This document shows positions 52,103-59,177 of a stretch of DNA of 64,000 nucleotides, in pieces. The stretch lies in NCBI RefSeq assembly GCF_001613405.1, contig NZ_BDCH01000011.1, forward strand, positions 1 to 64,000. Direction: 5' to 3'. A program made the translations under genes and the position numbers. This DNA is from Nocardia crassostreae (GTDB lineage Bacteria; Actinomycetota; Actinomycetes; Mycobacteriales; Mycobacteriaceae). The notes beneath the pieces are model-generated. The model did no database searches, was not told the origin of the DNA, and worked only from the letters and a program-made list of their open reading frames with translations. The stretch's first letter is position 1, and each line of letters opens with the position of its first letter.

Positions 52103-53320
52103 GTACATATTGAGGGCGTTGCGGGCCAGGGTGGTCAGGGCGGTGTGGGAGGGGACGGCATCCGGATCCAGGCTCACCAGTGACAGCGTGTAGCTGTCCG
52201 CGATGCGGGTCAGATAGGCGGACAGGCGGGTTCGGGGGAGGGCGTCGGGGCGCAGGCCCGGATGCAGCGCCCGGGCGGCCACTCCGGTGCAGGGGTGCGG
52301 GCCCAGCGAGAGCAAGGAGTCGGGGAGGGTTCCGATATTGGAGCACAGGATGTCTCGTTCACCCGCGCCCTTGGCGAGGGCGTGCGCCCAGCGGTCGGGG
52401 ATGACCTGGAGGAGTTCTTCGGGGATGCCGCCGGGGCTGGTCATGCGGTGTTCGTAGGCGGCGCGGGCCTTGTGGCGAATGGTGGCGGGGGTGTCGTCGC
52501 GGGTGACGGCGATCTCGGTCATGGACATGTCGTTGTCCACGCGGGGCTCGTCGCGGGTGTCGACGGGGAGGCTGGCGGCAATGGCGGGGGAGCGGAAGCC
52601 GGTGTCCCAGAGCATATTCGCCACCAGGTGGATGAACAGGCTGTTGGCGGTGCCGCCGTGCGCCACCGCCACCCGGGTCCAGGAGCGGGCGGGAATCTGG
52701 AGGATGGCGCTGCTGGTGACCGCGGACCCGGCCCCCGGCCGCGCGATCGGGCGCGGGGCGGGAGGCGTCGGGCGGGCGGGGATGCCGGTGCGCAGGGCGC
52801 GGGCGGTGCCGCCCAGGACGGTGGCCCACTGGCGCCGGGCGTCGGCCCAATCCGAATGCCCGGCAACGGGTGTGGCGAGCGGGGTGCCCGCCAGGGCGTG
52901 ATCGACGGCGAGGCTCAGGGCGCGGCCGTCGGCCAGGGCGTGTGAGCAGGTCAGCGAGAGCAGGCAGCCGCCGTCGGCGAGTCCGGCGGCGGACAGCCGC
53001 CAGCCGGGACCGAGTTCGGGGTCGAGGTCACCGGCCTCCGCATCGGCCCAATCCAGCAGTGCGGCAGGGGGAATCGGATGCTCGGCAATGACCAGGGGAT
53101 GCGCCTGGGTGTTCGGCAACCAGCGCGGGCGGGCGCCGGGGACCCGGGCGCGCACCACGCGCCGCCCCAGTGGGCCGATGCGCAATCGATCGTGAATGCC
53201 CCGCAGCAGATCGGCGTCGAGCGGGTCGGCGGTACGCCAGAGCCCCTGCAGGGCGATCGGGGTTCCCATCCCCCGATGCGCCCGCAGGAAGATCTCGTCC
53301 ACCACGCTCAGCCGATTCAT
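52079..53320 (-). CDS. PapA-like / condensation-fold acyltransferase
   Basis: 413 residues. The motif SHALADGRAL near 134-143 is the HxxxD acyltransfer site of the condensation/PapA/wax-ester-synthase fold; RVDNDMSMTEIAV near 280 matches the second conserved region near the C-terminal half. The protein should transfer an acyl group from a thioester to an alcohol or amine, with substrate unknown. In mycolic-acid actinomycetes such enzymes decorate lipids. Same strand as the crotonase but 30 bases downstream. No link to the NRPS is visible. ATG 53320 is the only good start. Confidence 0.75.
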   Translation of the reverse strand: MNRLSVVDEIFLRAHRGMGTPIALQGLWRTADPLDADLLRGIHDRLRIGPLGRRVVRARVPGARPRWLPNTQAHPLVIAEHPIPPAALLDWADAEAGDLDPELGPGWRLSAAGLADGGCLLSLTCSHALADGRALSLAVDHALAGTPLATPVAGHSDWADARRQWATVLGGTARALRTGIPARPTPPAPRPIARPGAGSAVTSSAILQIPARSWTRVAVAHGGTANSLFIHLVANMLWDTGFRSPAIAASLPVDTRDEPRVDNDMSMTEIAVTRDDTPATIRHKARAAYEHRMTSPGGIPEELLQVIPDRWAHALAKGAGERDILCSNIGTLPDSLLSLGPHPCTGVAARALHPGLRPDALPRTRLSAYLTRIADSYTLSLVSLDPDAVPSHTALTTLARNALNMYELPVTSW

Positions 53321-53350
53321 CGAACAGCGAGCGTACCGAGGCCGGGAAAT

Positions 53351-54124
53351 TCAGGCCGGGCGGCCGTGGCGGCCCGCCCCCGAGGCGAAGCGCTGGGCGC
53401 CGTCGAGGGCGCCGTCCATCAGAGCCTTGACACCGTGCTTCAGTTCGTTGCCGATGGCGGCGGATTCGTCCAGGCCGTCCTGTTCCAGCACCGACATGCG
53501 GTCCGAGCGCAGGCAGGTCTGCGGGAGGGTGGCCAGTTCGGCCGCGAGTTCCTCGGCGGCGCGGCAGGATTCGCCTGCCGGGACGACCCGGTTGACGAGG
53601 CCGATCTGCAACGCCTCGGGCGCACCCACGGCGCGGCCGGTGAGAATCAGATCCATGGCGCGGCCGGTGCCGATAATGCGCGGCAGGCGCACCGTACCGC
53701 CGTCGATGAGCGGCACGCCCCAGCGGCGGCAGAAGACGCCGAACGTGCTGTCCTGCTCCGCGACTCGCAGATCGCACCACAGCGCCAGTTCCAGGCCGCC
53801 CGCCACGGCGTAGCCGGAGACGGCGGCGATCACGGGATTGGACAGCACCATGCGGGTGGGTCCCATCGGGCCGTCGCCGTCCTCGGTGACCTGGTTCGAG
53901 CGTTCGGTACCGAGGGCCTTCAGGTCCGCGCCCGCGCAGAAGGTGCCCCCTTCGCCCCACAGCACCGCGACCGAGGCGGTGGGGTCGGCGTCGAACTCGC
54001 GGAAGGCGTCGGCCAGGGCCGCGGCGGTCGGTCCGTCGATGGCATTGCGGGCTTCCGGGCGGTGCAGGATCACGGTGGTCACGGGGCCGTTGCGTTCGAC
54101 TCGTACGCTCACGGGCTCGACCAT
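53351..54124 (-). CDS. Enoyl-CoA hydratase/isomerase (crotonase) family protein
   Basis: About 257 residues. Crotonase signatures are GTFCAGADLKAL near 61 (oxyanion NH) and VIAAVSGYAVAGGLELALWCDLRVA near 99 with the second oxyanion glycine; GVPLIDGGTVRLPRIIG follows. The Glu pair of classical hydratases is only partly seen (GVPLIDGG), so it may be an isomerase or another family reaction. ATG 54124 is chosen (GGTGG 11 bases upstream); ATG 54139 is possible. It diverges from a TetR gene across a shared palindrome. Confidence 0.87.
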   Translation of the reverse strand: MVEPVSVRVERNGPVTTVILHRPEARNAIDGPTAAALADAFREFDADPTASVAVLWGEGGTFCAGADLKALGTERSNQVTEDGDGPMGPTRMVLSNPVIAAVSGYAVAGGLELALWCDLRVAEQDSTFGVFCRRWGVPLIDGGTVRLPRIIGTGRAMDLILTGRAVGAPEALQIGLVNRVVPAGESCRAAEELAAELATLPQTCLRSDRMSVLEQDGLDESAAIGNELKHGVKALMDGALDGAQRFASGAGRHGRPA

Positions 54125-54148
54125 ACGCCGTAAATCCACCGTTGCGTC

Positions 54149-54175
54149 AAGAAATGAATTTATGATTCACTTCTT
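54149..54175. promoter_or_regulatory. TetR operator between crotonase and tetR
   Basis: AAGAAATGAAT and ATTCACTTCTT are inverted 11-base arms with one mismatch around TTATG, centred in the 53-base spacer and ending two bases before the TetR GTG start. The core TGAAT-N5-ATTCA is the form bound by many fatty-acid-type TetR proteins. It should control both directions. Confidence 0.6.
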
Positions 54176-54177
54176 GC

Positions 54178-54801
54178 GTGGCCTACCGCAGAACCCCCGC
54201 CGTACAGGCCCGCCTCGACGCCCAGGCGGGGTCGATCGTGCGGGCCGCGATGACCGTGCTTTCGCGGGACGGATTCGCCGGACTGTCCATGGCCGCCGTC
54301 GCCGCCGAGGCGGGCGTGGCAACCGGCACGGTCTACAAGAACTTCAGCGGCAAGTCCGAATTGGTCACCGCCGTATTCCGCGAAGTCGTCACCCGCGAAG
54401 TGGCCGCCGTGGCCGCGGCGGGCGGCGTCTCGACCGCGCCGCGGCCCGCCGAACGCCTTGCGGTGGAACGGGTCACGGCCGCGGTGGAGACCTTCGCGGG
54501 CCGCGCCCTCAAGAACCCCAAACTCGCCTACGTGCTGCTCGCCGAGCCCGTGGACACCGCCGTCGACACCGAACGCCTGCGTTTCCGCCGCGCCTTCGCC
54601 GAGACCTTCGAATCCGCCATCGCCGACGGCGTCGCCAGTGGTCAACTGCCCCCGCAGGATCCGCGCACCAGCGCCACCGCCCTGGTCGGCGCCATCGGCG
54701 AAGTGCTCGTCGGACCGCTGGCCGAGCAGGTGGACAGCGAATCGGTGGTGCCCGAACTCGTCGCCTTCGCCCTGCGCGCACTCGGTGTACCTCAGAAATA
54801 G
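54178..54801 (+). CDS. TetR-family regulator
   Basis: 207 residues from GTG 54178. The helix-turn-helix reads IVRAAMTVLSRDGFAGLSMAAVAAEAGVATGTVYKNF in pieces, and the ligand domain is helical. It is followed nine bases after its stop by the aidB-like gene (ribosome site AGGAG overlapping the stop TAG), so both form an operon. The GTG lies two bases after the palindrome, suggesting a leaderless transcript that the regulator itself can block. Acyl-CoA ligands are plausible from its neighbours. Confidence 0.9.
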   Translation: MAYRRTPAVQARLDAQAGSIVRAAMTVLSRDGFAGLSMAAVAAEAGVATGTVYKNFSGKSELVTAVFREVVTREVAAVAAAGGVSTAPRPAERLAVERVTAAVETFAGRALKNPKLAYVLLAEPVDTAVDTERLRFRRAFAETFESAIADGVASGQLPPQDPRTSATALVGAIGEVLVGPLAEQVDSESVVPELVAFALRALGVPQK

Positions 54802-54810
54802 GAGTCCCCC

Positions 54811-56426
54811 ATGCACACCCACGACGTGTTCAATCAGGCGCCGAACATCGTCCCCTTCGACAACTCCGTCAATCCCGCGCTCCTCGAGGGTCTGCACCGG
54901 GAGGGCGCGGGGTGGGCCGAGGCCGAGGTGCGCGAACTCGGCGCGCTGGCGGGCAGTGCGACGGTGCAGGAGTGGGGGCGGCTGGCCAACGACTATCCGC
55001 CCAAGCTGATCACCCACGACCGCTACGGCCATCGCGTCGACGAGGTGGAGTTCCACCCGCACTGGCACGATCTGATGGATGTCGCGGTGCGGCACGGCCT
55101 ACACGGTTCGCCGTGGCAGGACGACCGGCAGGGCGCGCATGTGGCCCGTGCCGCCAAGTTCTACACCTGGGGCCTGGCCGATGCGGGCCATATGTGCCCG
55201 ATCTCCATGACCTACGCCGTGGTGCCCGCGCTGCGCCACAATCCGGAACTGGCCGCGAAATACGAACCGCTGCTGGCCTCCCGGGCCTACGACTACGGGC
55301 TGCGGGAACCGTCCACCAAGGCCGGTCTCATCGCGGGTATGTCCATGACCGAGAAGCAGGGCGGCTCGGACGTTCGCGCCAATACCACCACGGCCACACC
55401 GCAATCCGACGGCACGTACCGGATCGTCGGGCACAAGTGGTTCACCTCCGCGCCCATGTCGGATATGTTCCTGACCCTGGCGCAGGCCCCGGGAGGGCTG
55501 TCCTGCTGCCGCGTGTGCTGCCCGACGGCAGCCGCAACGCCCTGCGCCTGCAGCGGCTCAAGGACAAGCTGGGCAACAAGTCCAACGCGTCCTCAGAGAT
55601 CGAGTACGAGAACGCGACGGGCTGGCTGGTCGGCGCGGAGGGCGCGGGCGTGAAGACCATTATCGAAATGGTCAATATGACTCGCCTGGACTGCGTGATC
55701 GGCTCCGCCACCGGTATGCGCGCCGGTGTGGTGCACGCGGTGCATCACGCCCGGCACCGGAAGGCGTTCGGCGCCAATCTCATCGATCAACCGGCCATGC
55801 GCAATGTGCTCGCCGATCTGGTGATCGAATCCGATGCCGCCACCACCGTCATGATGCGGCTGGCCAGGGCCACCGATCGCGCCGCCACCGATGCGGCCGA
55901 GGCGAACTTCCGCCGTATCGCCCTGGCGGTCACCAAGTACTGGGTCTGCAAGCGCGCGCCCGCGCATGCCGCGGAGGCCCTGGAATGCCTGGGCGGCAAT
56001 GGCTATGTGGAGGAATCCGGTATGCCGCGGCTGTACCGGGAGGCCCCGCTCATGTCCATCTGGGAGGGTTCGGGCAATGTGGCGGCGCTGGATGCCCTGC
56101 GTGCCATGGGACGTCAGCCCGAAACCGTCGAGGCGTTCTTCGCCGAGGTGTCCCTGGCGCGCGGCGCCAACGGCCACCTGGATGCCGCCATCGACCGGAT
56201 CGGCAAGGAGCTCACCGATCTGAGCGATATCGAGTACCGCGCCCGGCGCGTGGTCGAGCTGATGGCCCTGGTCATCCAGGGCGCGCAGCTGGTCCGCCAC
56301 GGGCACCCGGCGGTGGCGGATGCCTTCTGCGCCACCCGGTTCGGCGGCGACTGGGGTATCGCCTTCGGCACCCTGCCGACCGGAATCGATACCGCGGCCA
56401 TCCTGGAACGCGGTTACGTGGCGTAG
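54811..56426 (+). pseudogene. aidB: AidB-like acyl-CoA dehydrogenase broken by a 7-base deletion
   Basis: ATG 54811 starts a frame that matches AidB (FNQAPNIVPFDNSVNPALLE..., later GMSMTEKQGGSDVRANTT) and goes off-family after APGGLSC, ending at 55653. From about 55508 a second frame continues LLPRVLPDGSRN, RLKDKLGNKSNASSEIEYE, LECLGGNGYVEESGMPRLYRE and YREAPLMSIWEGSGN to the stop at 56426. Duplicating TCCTGCT at 55501-55507 would restore LSCFLLPR, the family sequence. AidB proteins are flavoproteins linked to alkylation damage response, with weak isovaleryl-CoA dehydrogenase activity. As read, the gene is not functional. Its regulator is the TetR gene just upstream. Confidence 0.82.
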
Positions 56427-56439
56427 GCGGCGGTGGCCC

Positions 56440-56484
56440 GAAACGCTGTCAGCTCAGGTCCAAACCTCGAGCCGACAGCGTTTC
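56440..56484. terminator. Hairpin between the aidB-like gene and the HhH gene
   Basis: GAAACGCTGTC pairs perfectly with GACAGCGTTTC around a 23-base loop. The right arm and loop lie inside the last codons of the small HhH gene, whose stop is 56451-56449. It lies 14 bases after the convergent dehydrogenase stop. Confidence 0.6.
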
Positions 56485-56637
56485 CTTCAAGATGCGAACC
56501 GCCTTGGGCCCCACGCCGTGTAGCGCCAGCAGCTCGCTCTCCGGGACTCCGGCCAGTTGTTCGAGATGGCGATATCCGGCCGCGTTGAGGGCCCGGGTGG
56601 CGGGCGCGCCGATCTTCGGCAGTGGAGAATCGGTCAT
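56449..56637 (-). CDS. Small helix-hairpin-helix protein
   Basis: 62 residues. ALNAAGYRHLEQLAGVPESELLALHGVGPKAVRILKETL (in pieces) is a helix-hairpin-helix pair with the LHGVGPKAV turn that binds DNA backbone. Such small proteins occur in many actinobacteria, often labelled DNA-binding protein; the function is unknown. ATG 56637 gives the compact domain; the longer frame to 56970 lacks family features and would cross the racemase promoter. It is divergent from the alpha-methylacyl-CoA racemase gene. Confidence 0.8.
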   Translation of the reverse strand: MTDSPLPKIGAPATRALNAAGYRHLEQLAGVPESELLALHGVGPKAVRILKETLSARGLDLS

Positions 56638-56684
56638 GCCCCGAGGGTACTGATCATCTCCGACACCCGACTGGCATCGCTTGG

Positions 56685-56698
56685 TGGAACGTGTTCTA
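56685..56698. promoter_or_regulatory. KstR-type operator
   Basis: TGGAACGTGTTCTA matches the KstR consensus TnnAACnnGTTnnA at every fixed position on both strands. It lies 43 bases before the racemase start. KstR represses cholesterol catabolism genes in mycobacteria and Rhodococcus until 3-oxocholestenoyl-CoA is made. The small HhH gene starts 48 bases to the left on the other strand. Confidence 0.65.
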
Positions 56699-56740
56699 CT
56701 CCTGGGGTATTCGACCGACAACCAACAGGGGGTTTGCAGG

Positions 56741-57817
56741 GTGAACACGAGCAGGGGTCCGCTGGCGGGCATTCGCGTCGTCGAGCTGGCGAGCATCGGG
56801 CCGGGCCCGCACGCCGCCATGATGCTGGCCGATCTGGGCGCCGAGGTGGTGCGGGTGCAGCGGCCCAAGGATTCGACGGCCTTCCAGGCGCAGTTGCGCG
56901 GGCGCACGCTCACCACGGCGAATCTGAAGGATCCCGCGGATGTGGCCGCCGTGCTGGAGCTGATCGGCAAGGCCGACGTGCTGATCGAGGGCTATCGGCC
57001 GGGGGTGGCCGAACGGCTCGGCCTCGGCCCCGAGGTCGCGCTCGAGCGCAATCCGCGCCTGGTCTACGGGCGCATGACCGGCTGGGGTCAGGACGGGCCG
57101 CGCGCGCAGCGGGCCGGGCACGACATCAACTACATCGGCCTGACCGGTGCGCTGAACGGTATCGGGCGCAAGGGCGACAAGCCGGTGCCGCCCATCAACC
57201 TGCTCGGCGACTACGGCGGCGGTTCGGTCTTCCTGGTGCTCGGCATCATGGCCGCGCTGCTGGAGCGGCAGAGCTCCGGACAGGGGCAGGTGGTGGACGC
57301 CGCCATGGTCGACGGCGTGCTCACGCTGGCGCACACCATGATCTCGCTCAACCAGCTCGGCATGTGGTCCGATGAACGCGGCACCAATGTGCTCGATACC
57401 GGAATGGCCTGGTACGACACGTATACGACCGCGGACGGCAAGCATATGGCCGTCGGCGCCTTCGAACCGCAGTTCTACGCCGAGCTGTTGCGCGTGCTCG
57501 AACTGGGTCCGGAAACCCTGCCGGGACAGAACGATCGGGCCGGACAGGAGGTGCTGCGCAAGGTGTTCACCGAACGCTTCGCCGCCAAGACGCAGGCGGA
57601 ATGGTCGGAGCTCTTCGATGGCGTGGACGCCTGTGTCACGCCCGTCCGCACCTTCAGCGAAGCTCTCGCCGATGAGCATCTGACCGCGCGGGCCGCCCTG
57701 GTCGACGTGGGCGGCATGCGCCAGCCCGCGCCCGCGCTGCGCTTCTCCCGCACGCCGCCGTCGGTGCCCGCGCCCGCTCCCGCGGCGACCACTCCGATCG
57801 GCGATATCTGGGCGTGA
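56741..57817 (+). CDS. mcr: Alpha-methylacyl-CoA racemase (CaiB/BaiF superfamily)
   Basis: 358 residues from GTG 56741 with CAGGGGG upstream. Family III CoA-transferase fold: GIRVVELASIGPGPHAAMMLADLGAEVVRV in pieces, then His127 in GHDINYIG and Asp157 in LLGDYGGG. These correspond to the catalytic His126 and Asp156 of the mycobacterial racemase. It inverts the methyl-bearing C-2 of branched acyl-CoAs, a step in degrading the cholesterol side chain and pristanate. The KstR-type site in the promoter agrees with this use. An in-frame ORF extension to 56681 reads across the operator and is not used. Confidence 0.9.
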   Translation: MNTSRGPLAGIRVVELASIGPGPHAAMMLADLGAEVVRVQRPKDSTAFQAQLRGRTLTTANLKDPADVAAVLELIGKADVLIEGYRPGVAERLGLGPEVALERNPRLVYGRMTGWGQDGPRAQRAGHDINYIGLTGALNGIGRKGDKPVPPINLLGDYGGGSVFLVLGIMAALLERQSSGQGQVVDAAMVDGVLTLAHTMISLNQLGMWSDERGTNVLDTGMAWYDTYTTADGKHMAVGAFEPQFYAELLRVLELGPETLPGQNDRAGQEVLRKVFTERFAAKTQAEWSELFDGVDACVTPVRTFSEALADEHLTARAALVDVGGMRQPAPALRFSRTPPSVPAPAPAATTPIGDIWA

Positions 57818-57823
57818 GCCGAA

Positions 57824-57858
57824 GGCCGCCGGTACGAACGGAATTCGTACCGGCGGCC
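57824..57858. terminator. 15-base-stem bidirectional terminator
   Basis: GGCCGCCGGTACGAA pairs perfectly with TTCGTACCGGCGGCC around a 5-base loop, between the racemase stop (57817) and the convergent SGNH lipoprotein stop (57870). The strongest hairpin in the window. Confidence 0.8.
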
Positions 57859-57869
57859 GGTGCTGGTGG

Positions 57870-59129
57870 CTACAGGGTTTCGAGGTCGATGGTCTCGGCC
57901 ATGAGCCGGTATCCAGCGTCATTCGGGTGCAGGTGGTCGCCGCTGTCGTAGGCGGGGGCCAGCGCCTCCGGATTATTCGGATCGGCCAGGGCCGCAGCCC
58001 AATCGACGACGGCATCGTATTCACCGGAGTCGCGGATCCAGTCGTTGACCGCATGCCACTTGGCCGACGCCCGGGCGCTGTAGTGATCCGAACCGCCCAG
58101 CGGCAGCAGGGTCGCGCCCACGACCCGGATGCCCGCGGCGCGGGCCTGCGCGATGAGCGCGCGGTAGCCGTCGATGAGTTGTTCGGCGGTGACATCCGGA
58201 CCGGGCTGGTAGGTGGGCTGTCCGGGCGCCTCGCTGAACCCGATGTCATTGACGCCCGCGAGCAGGATCACGGTGCGAACGCCCGGCTTGTCGAGGACAT
58301 CGCGCTGGAAGCGGGCCGCGGAACGTTCGCCGTACCAGGCGGAGTCATTGAGCACCAGATTGCCGCCGATGCCGAGATTGAGCACCGCCTGCTGCCGGTT
58401 CGCGGCGGTCAGCCGGTCGGCCAGGGCGTCGGGCCAGCGCCGGTTCGCGCCCGGGGTGGCGCCGAAACCATCGGTGATCGAGTCGCCGAAGGCCACCACG
58501 GTGTCGCGGCGCGCGGTGTCGCCCGCGACCTCGATATCGGTGAGGTAGTACCAGGAATTGGTGCGCTCGGTGAAAGCCGTTGCCGCCGTGTCGGACAGGT
58601 GATCGCCCGCCGCCCGGTAGGTATCGGTCCACGCCTGGGAATGGAAGGTGGCGGGACCGGTGGTGCCCTTCAGATACAGGGTCACCGCCACCGAATCCAG
58701 CGCGTCCACCGGCAATTCCACCGCATCGCTGGCGATTTCGGCGCCCGTGGGAACGACCGCCGAGGCGGCGTCGCCGAAGGTCAGCGCCCGCACCGATGCG
58801 GGCAGCACCGCCGCGCCCTCCTTAGCCTCCGCGATGGCCGCCCCGGTGATCTCGAGCGGGCTCGCGCCGAACCGGTTGGACAGCTTGATGCGCACGCTGT
58901 CACCGCCATTGGTGACCCGGACGACCTGGCGCACCGTCTGATCGGAGAAACCCGCCTCCGACCAGTTCGGCCCGAACCCGGCGCTCGGGCGCTGTGCCGC
59001 CGCGGACCAGGCGGCCGACCAGGCGGAACCATTGGTGGCTTGCTCGCCCTCGGTAGCGCAGGCCGCCGCGGCGACGAGGGTGAATGCCGCGAGGACGGCG
59101 GCCGCGACGCGGCGCTTCGAAATCATCAT
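57870..59129 (-). CDS. SGNH/GDSL hydrolase lipoprotein
   Basis: About 419 residues from ATG 59129. A signal peptide (KRRVAAAVLAAFTLVA then AAAC) ends in a lipobox, so the mature protein is anchored by its cysteine. An N-terminal beta domain (GFSDQTVRQVVRVTNGG) precedes the SGNH core: FGDSITDG (nucleophile Ser), NLGIGGN, LAGVNDIG and DSGDHLHPNDAGYRLM with the catalytic Asp-His. It resembles rhamnogalacturonan acetylesterase-like hydrolases; substrate unknown. It shares layout with the cytosolic protein at 27366-28538. A palindrome lies just upstream. The GTG at 59135 is an alternative start. Confidence 0.9.
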   Translation of the reverse strand: MMISKRRVAAAVLAAFTLVAAAACATEGEQATNGSAWSAAWSAAAQRPSAGFGPNWSEAGFSDQTVRQVVRVTNGGDSVRIKLSNRFGASPLEITGAAIAEAKEGAAVLPASVRALTFGDAASAVVPTGAEIASDAVELPVDALDSVAVTLYLKGTTGPATFHSQAWTDTYRAAGDHLSDTAATAFTERTNSWYYLTDIEVAGDTARRDTVVAFGDSITDGFGATPGANRRWPDALADRLTAANRQQAVLNLGIGGNLVLNDSAWYGERSAARFQRDVLDKPGVRTVILLAGVNDIGFSEAPGQPTYQPGPDVTAEQLIDGYRALIAQARAAGIRVVGATLLPLGGSDHYSARASAKWHAVNDWIRDSGEYDAVVDWAAALADPNNPEALAPAYDSGDHLHPNDAGYRLMAETIDLETL

Positions 59130-59137
59130 GACCACAC

Positions 59138-59159
59138 TAACGGCACTGTAGTTCCGTTA
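59138..59159. promoter_or_regulatory. Inverted repeat upstream of the SGNH lipoprotein gene
   Basis: TAACGGCACT and AGTTCCGTTA form 10-base arms with one mismatch around GT, eight bases before the start codon. The place fits an operator blocking transcription or initiation; the cognate regulator is not adjacent. Confidence 0.45.
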
Positions 59160-59177
59160 ATTCCCGCCGGGTTCGGG

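Noticed and set aside
53838..54810. Upstream part of an 862-codon plus-strand frame that runs into the aidB-like gene
   Set aside because: Before about 55508 it is antisense to the crotonase and out of frame with the TetR and aidB genes; only its 3' part is real coding sequence.
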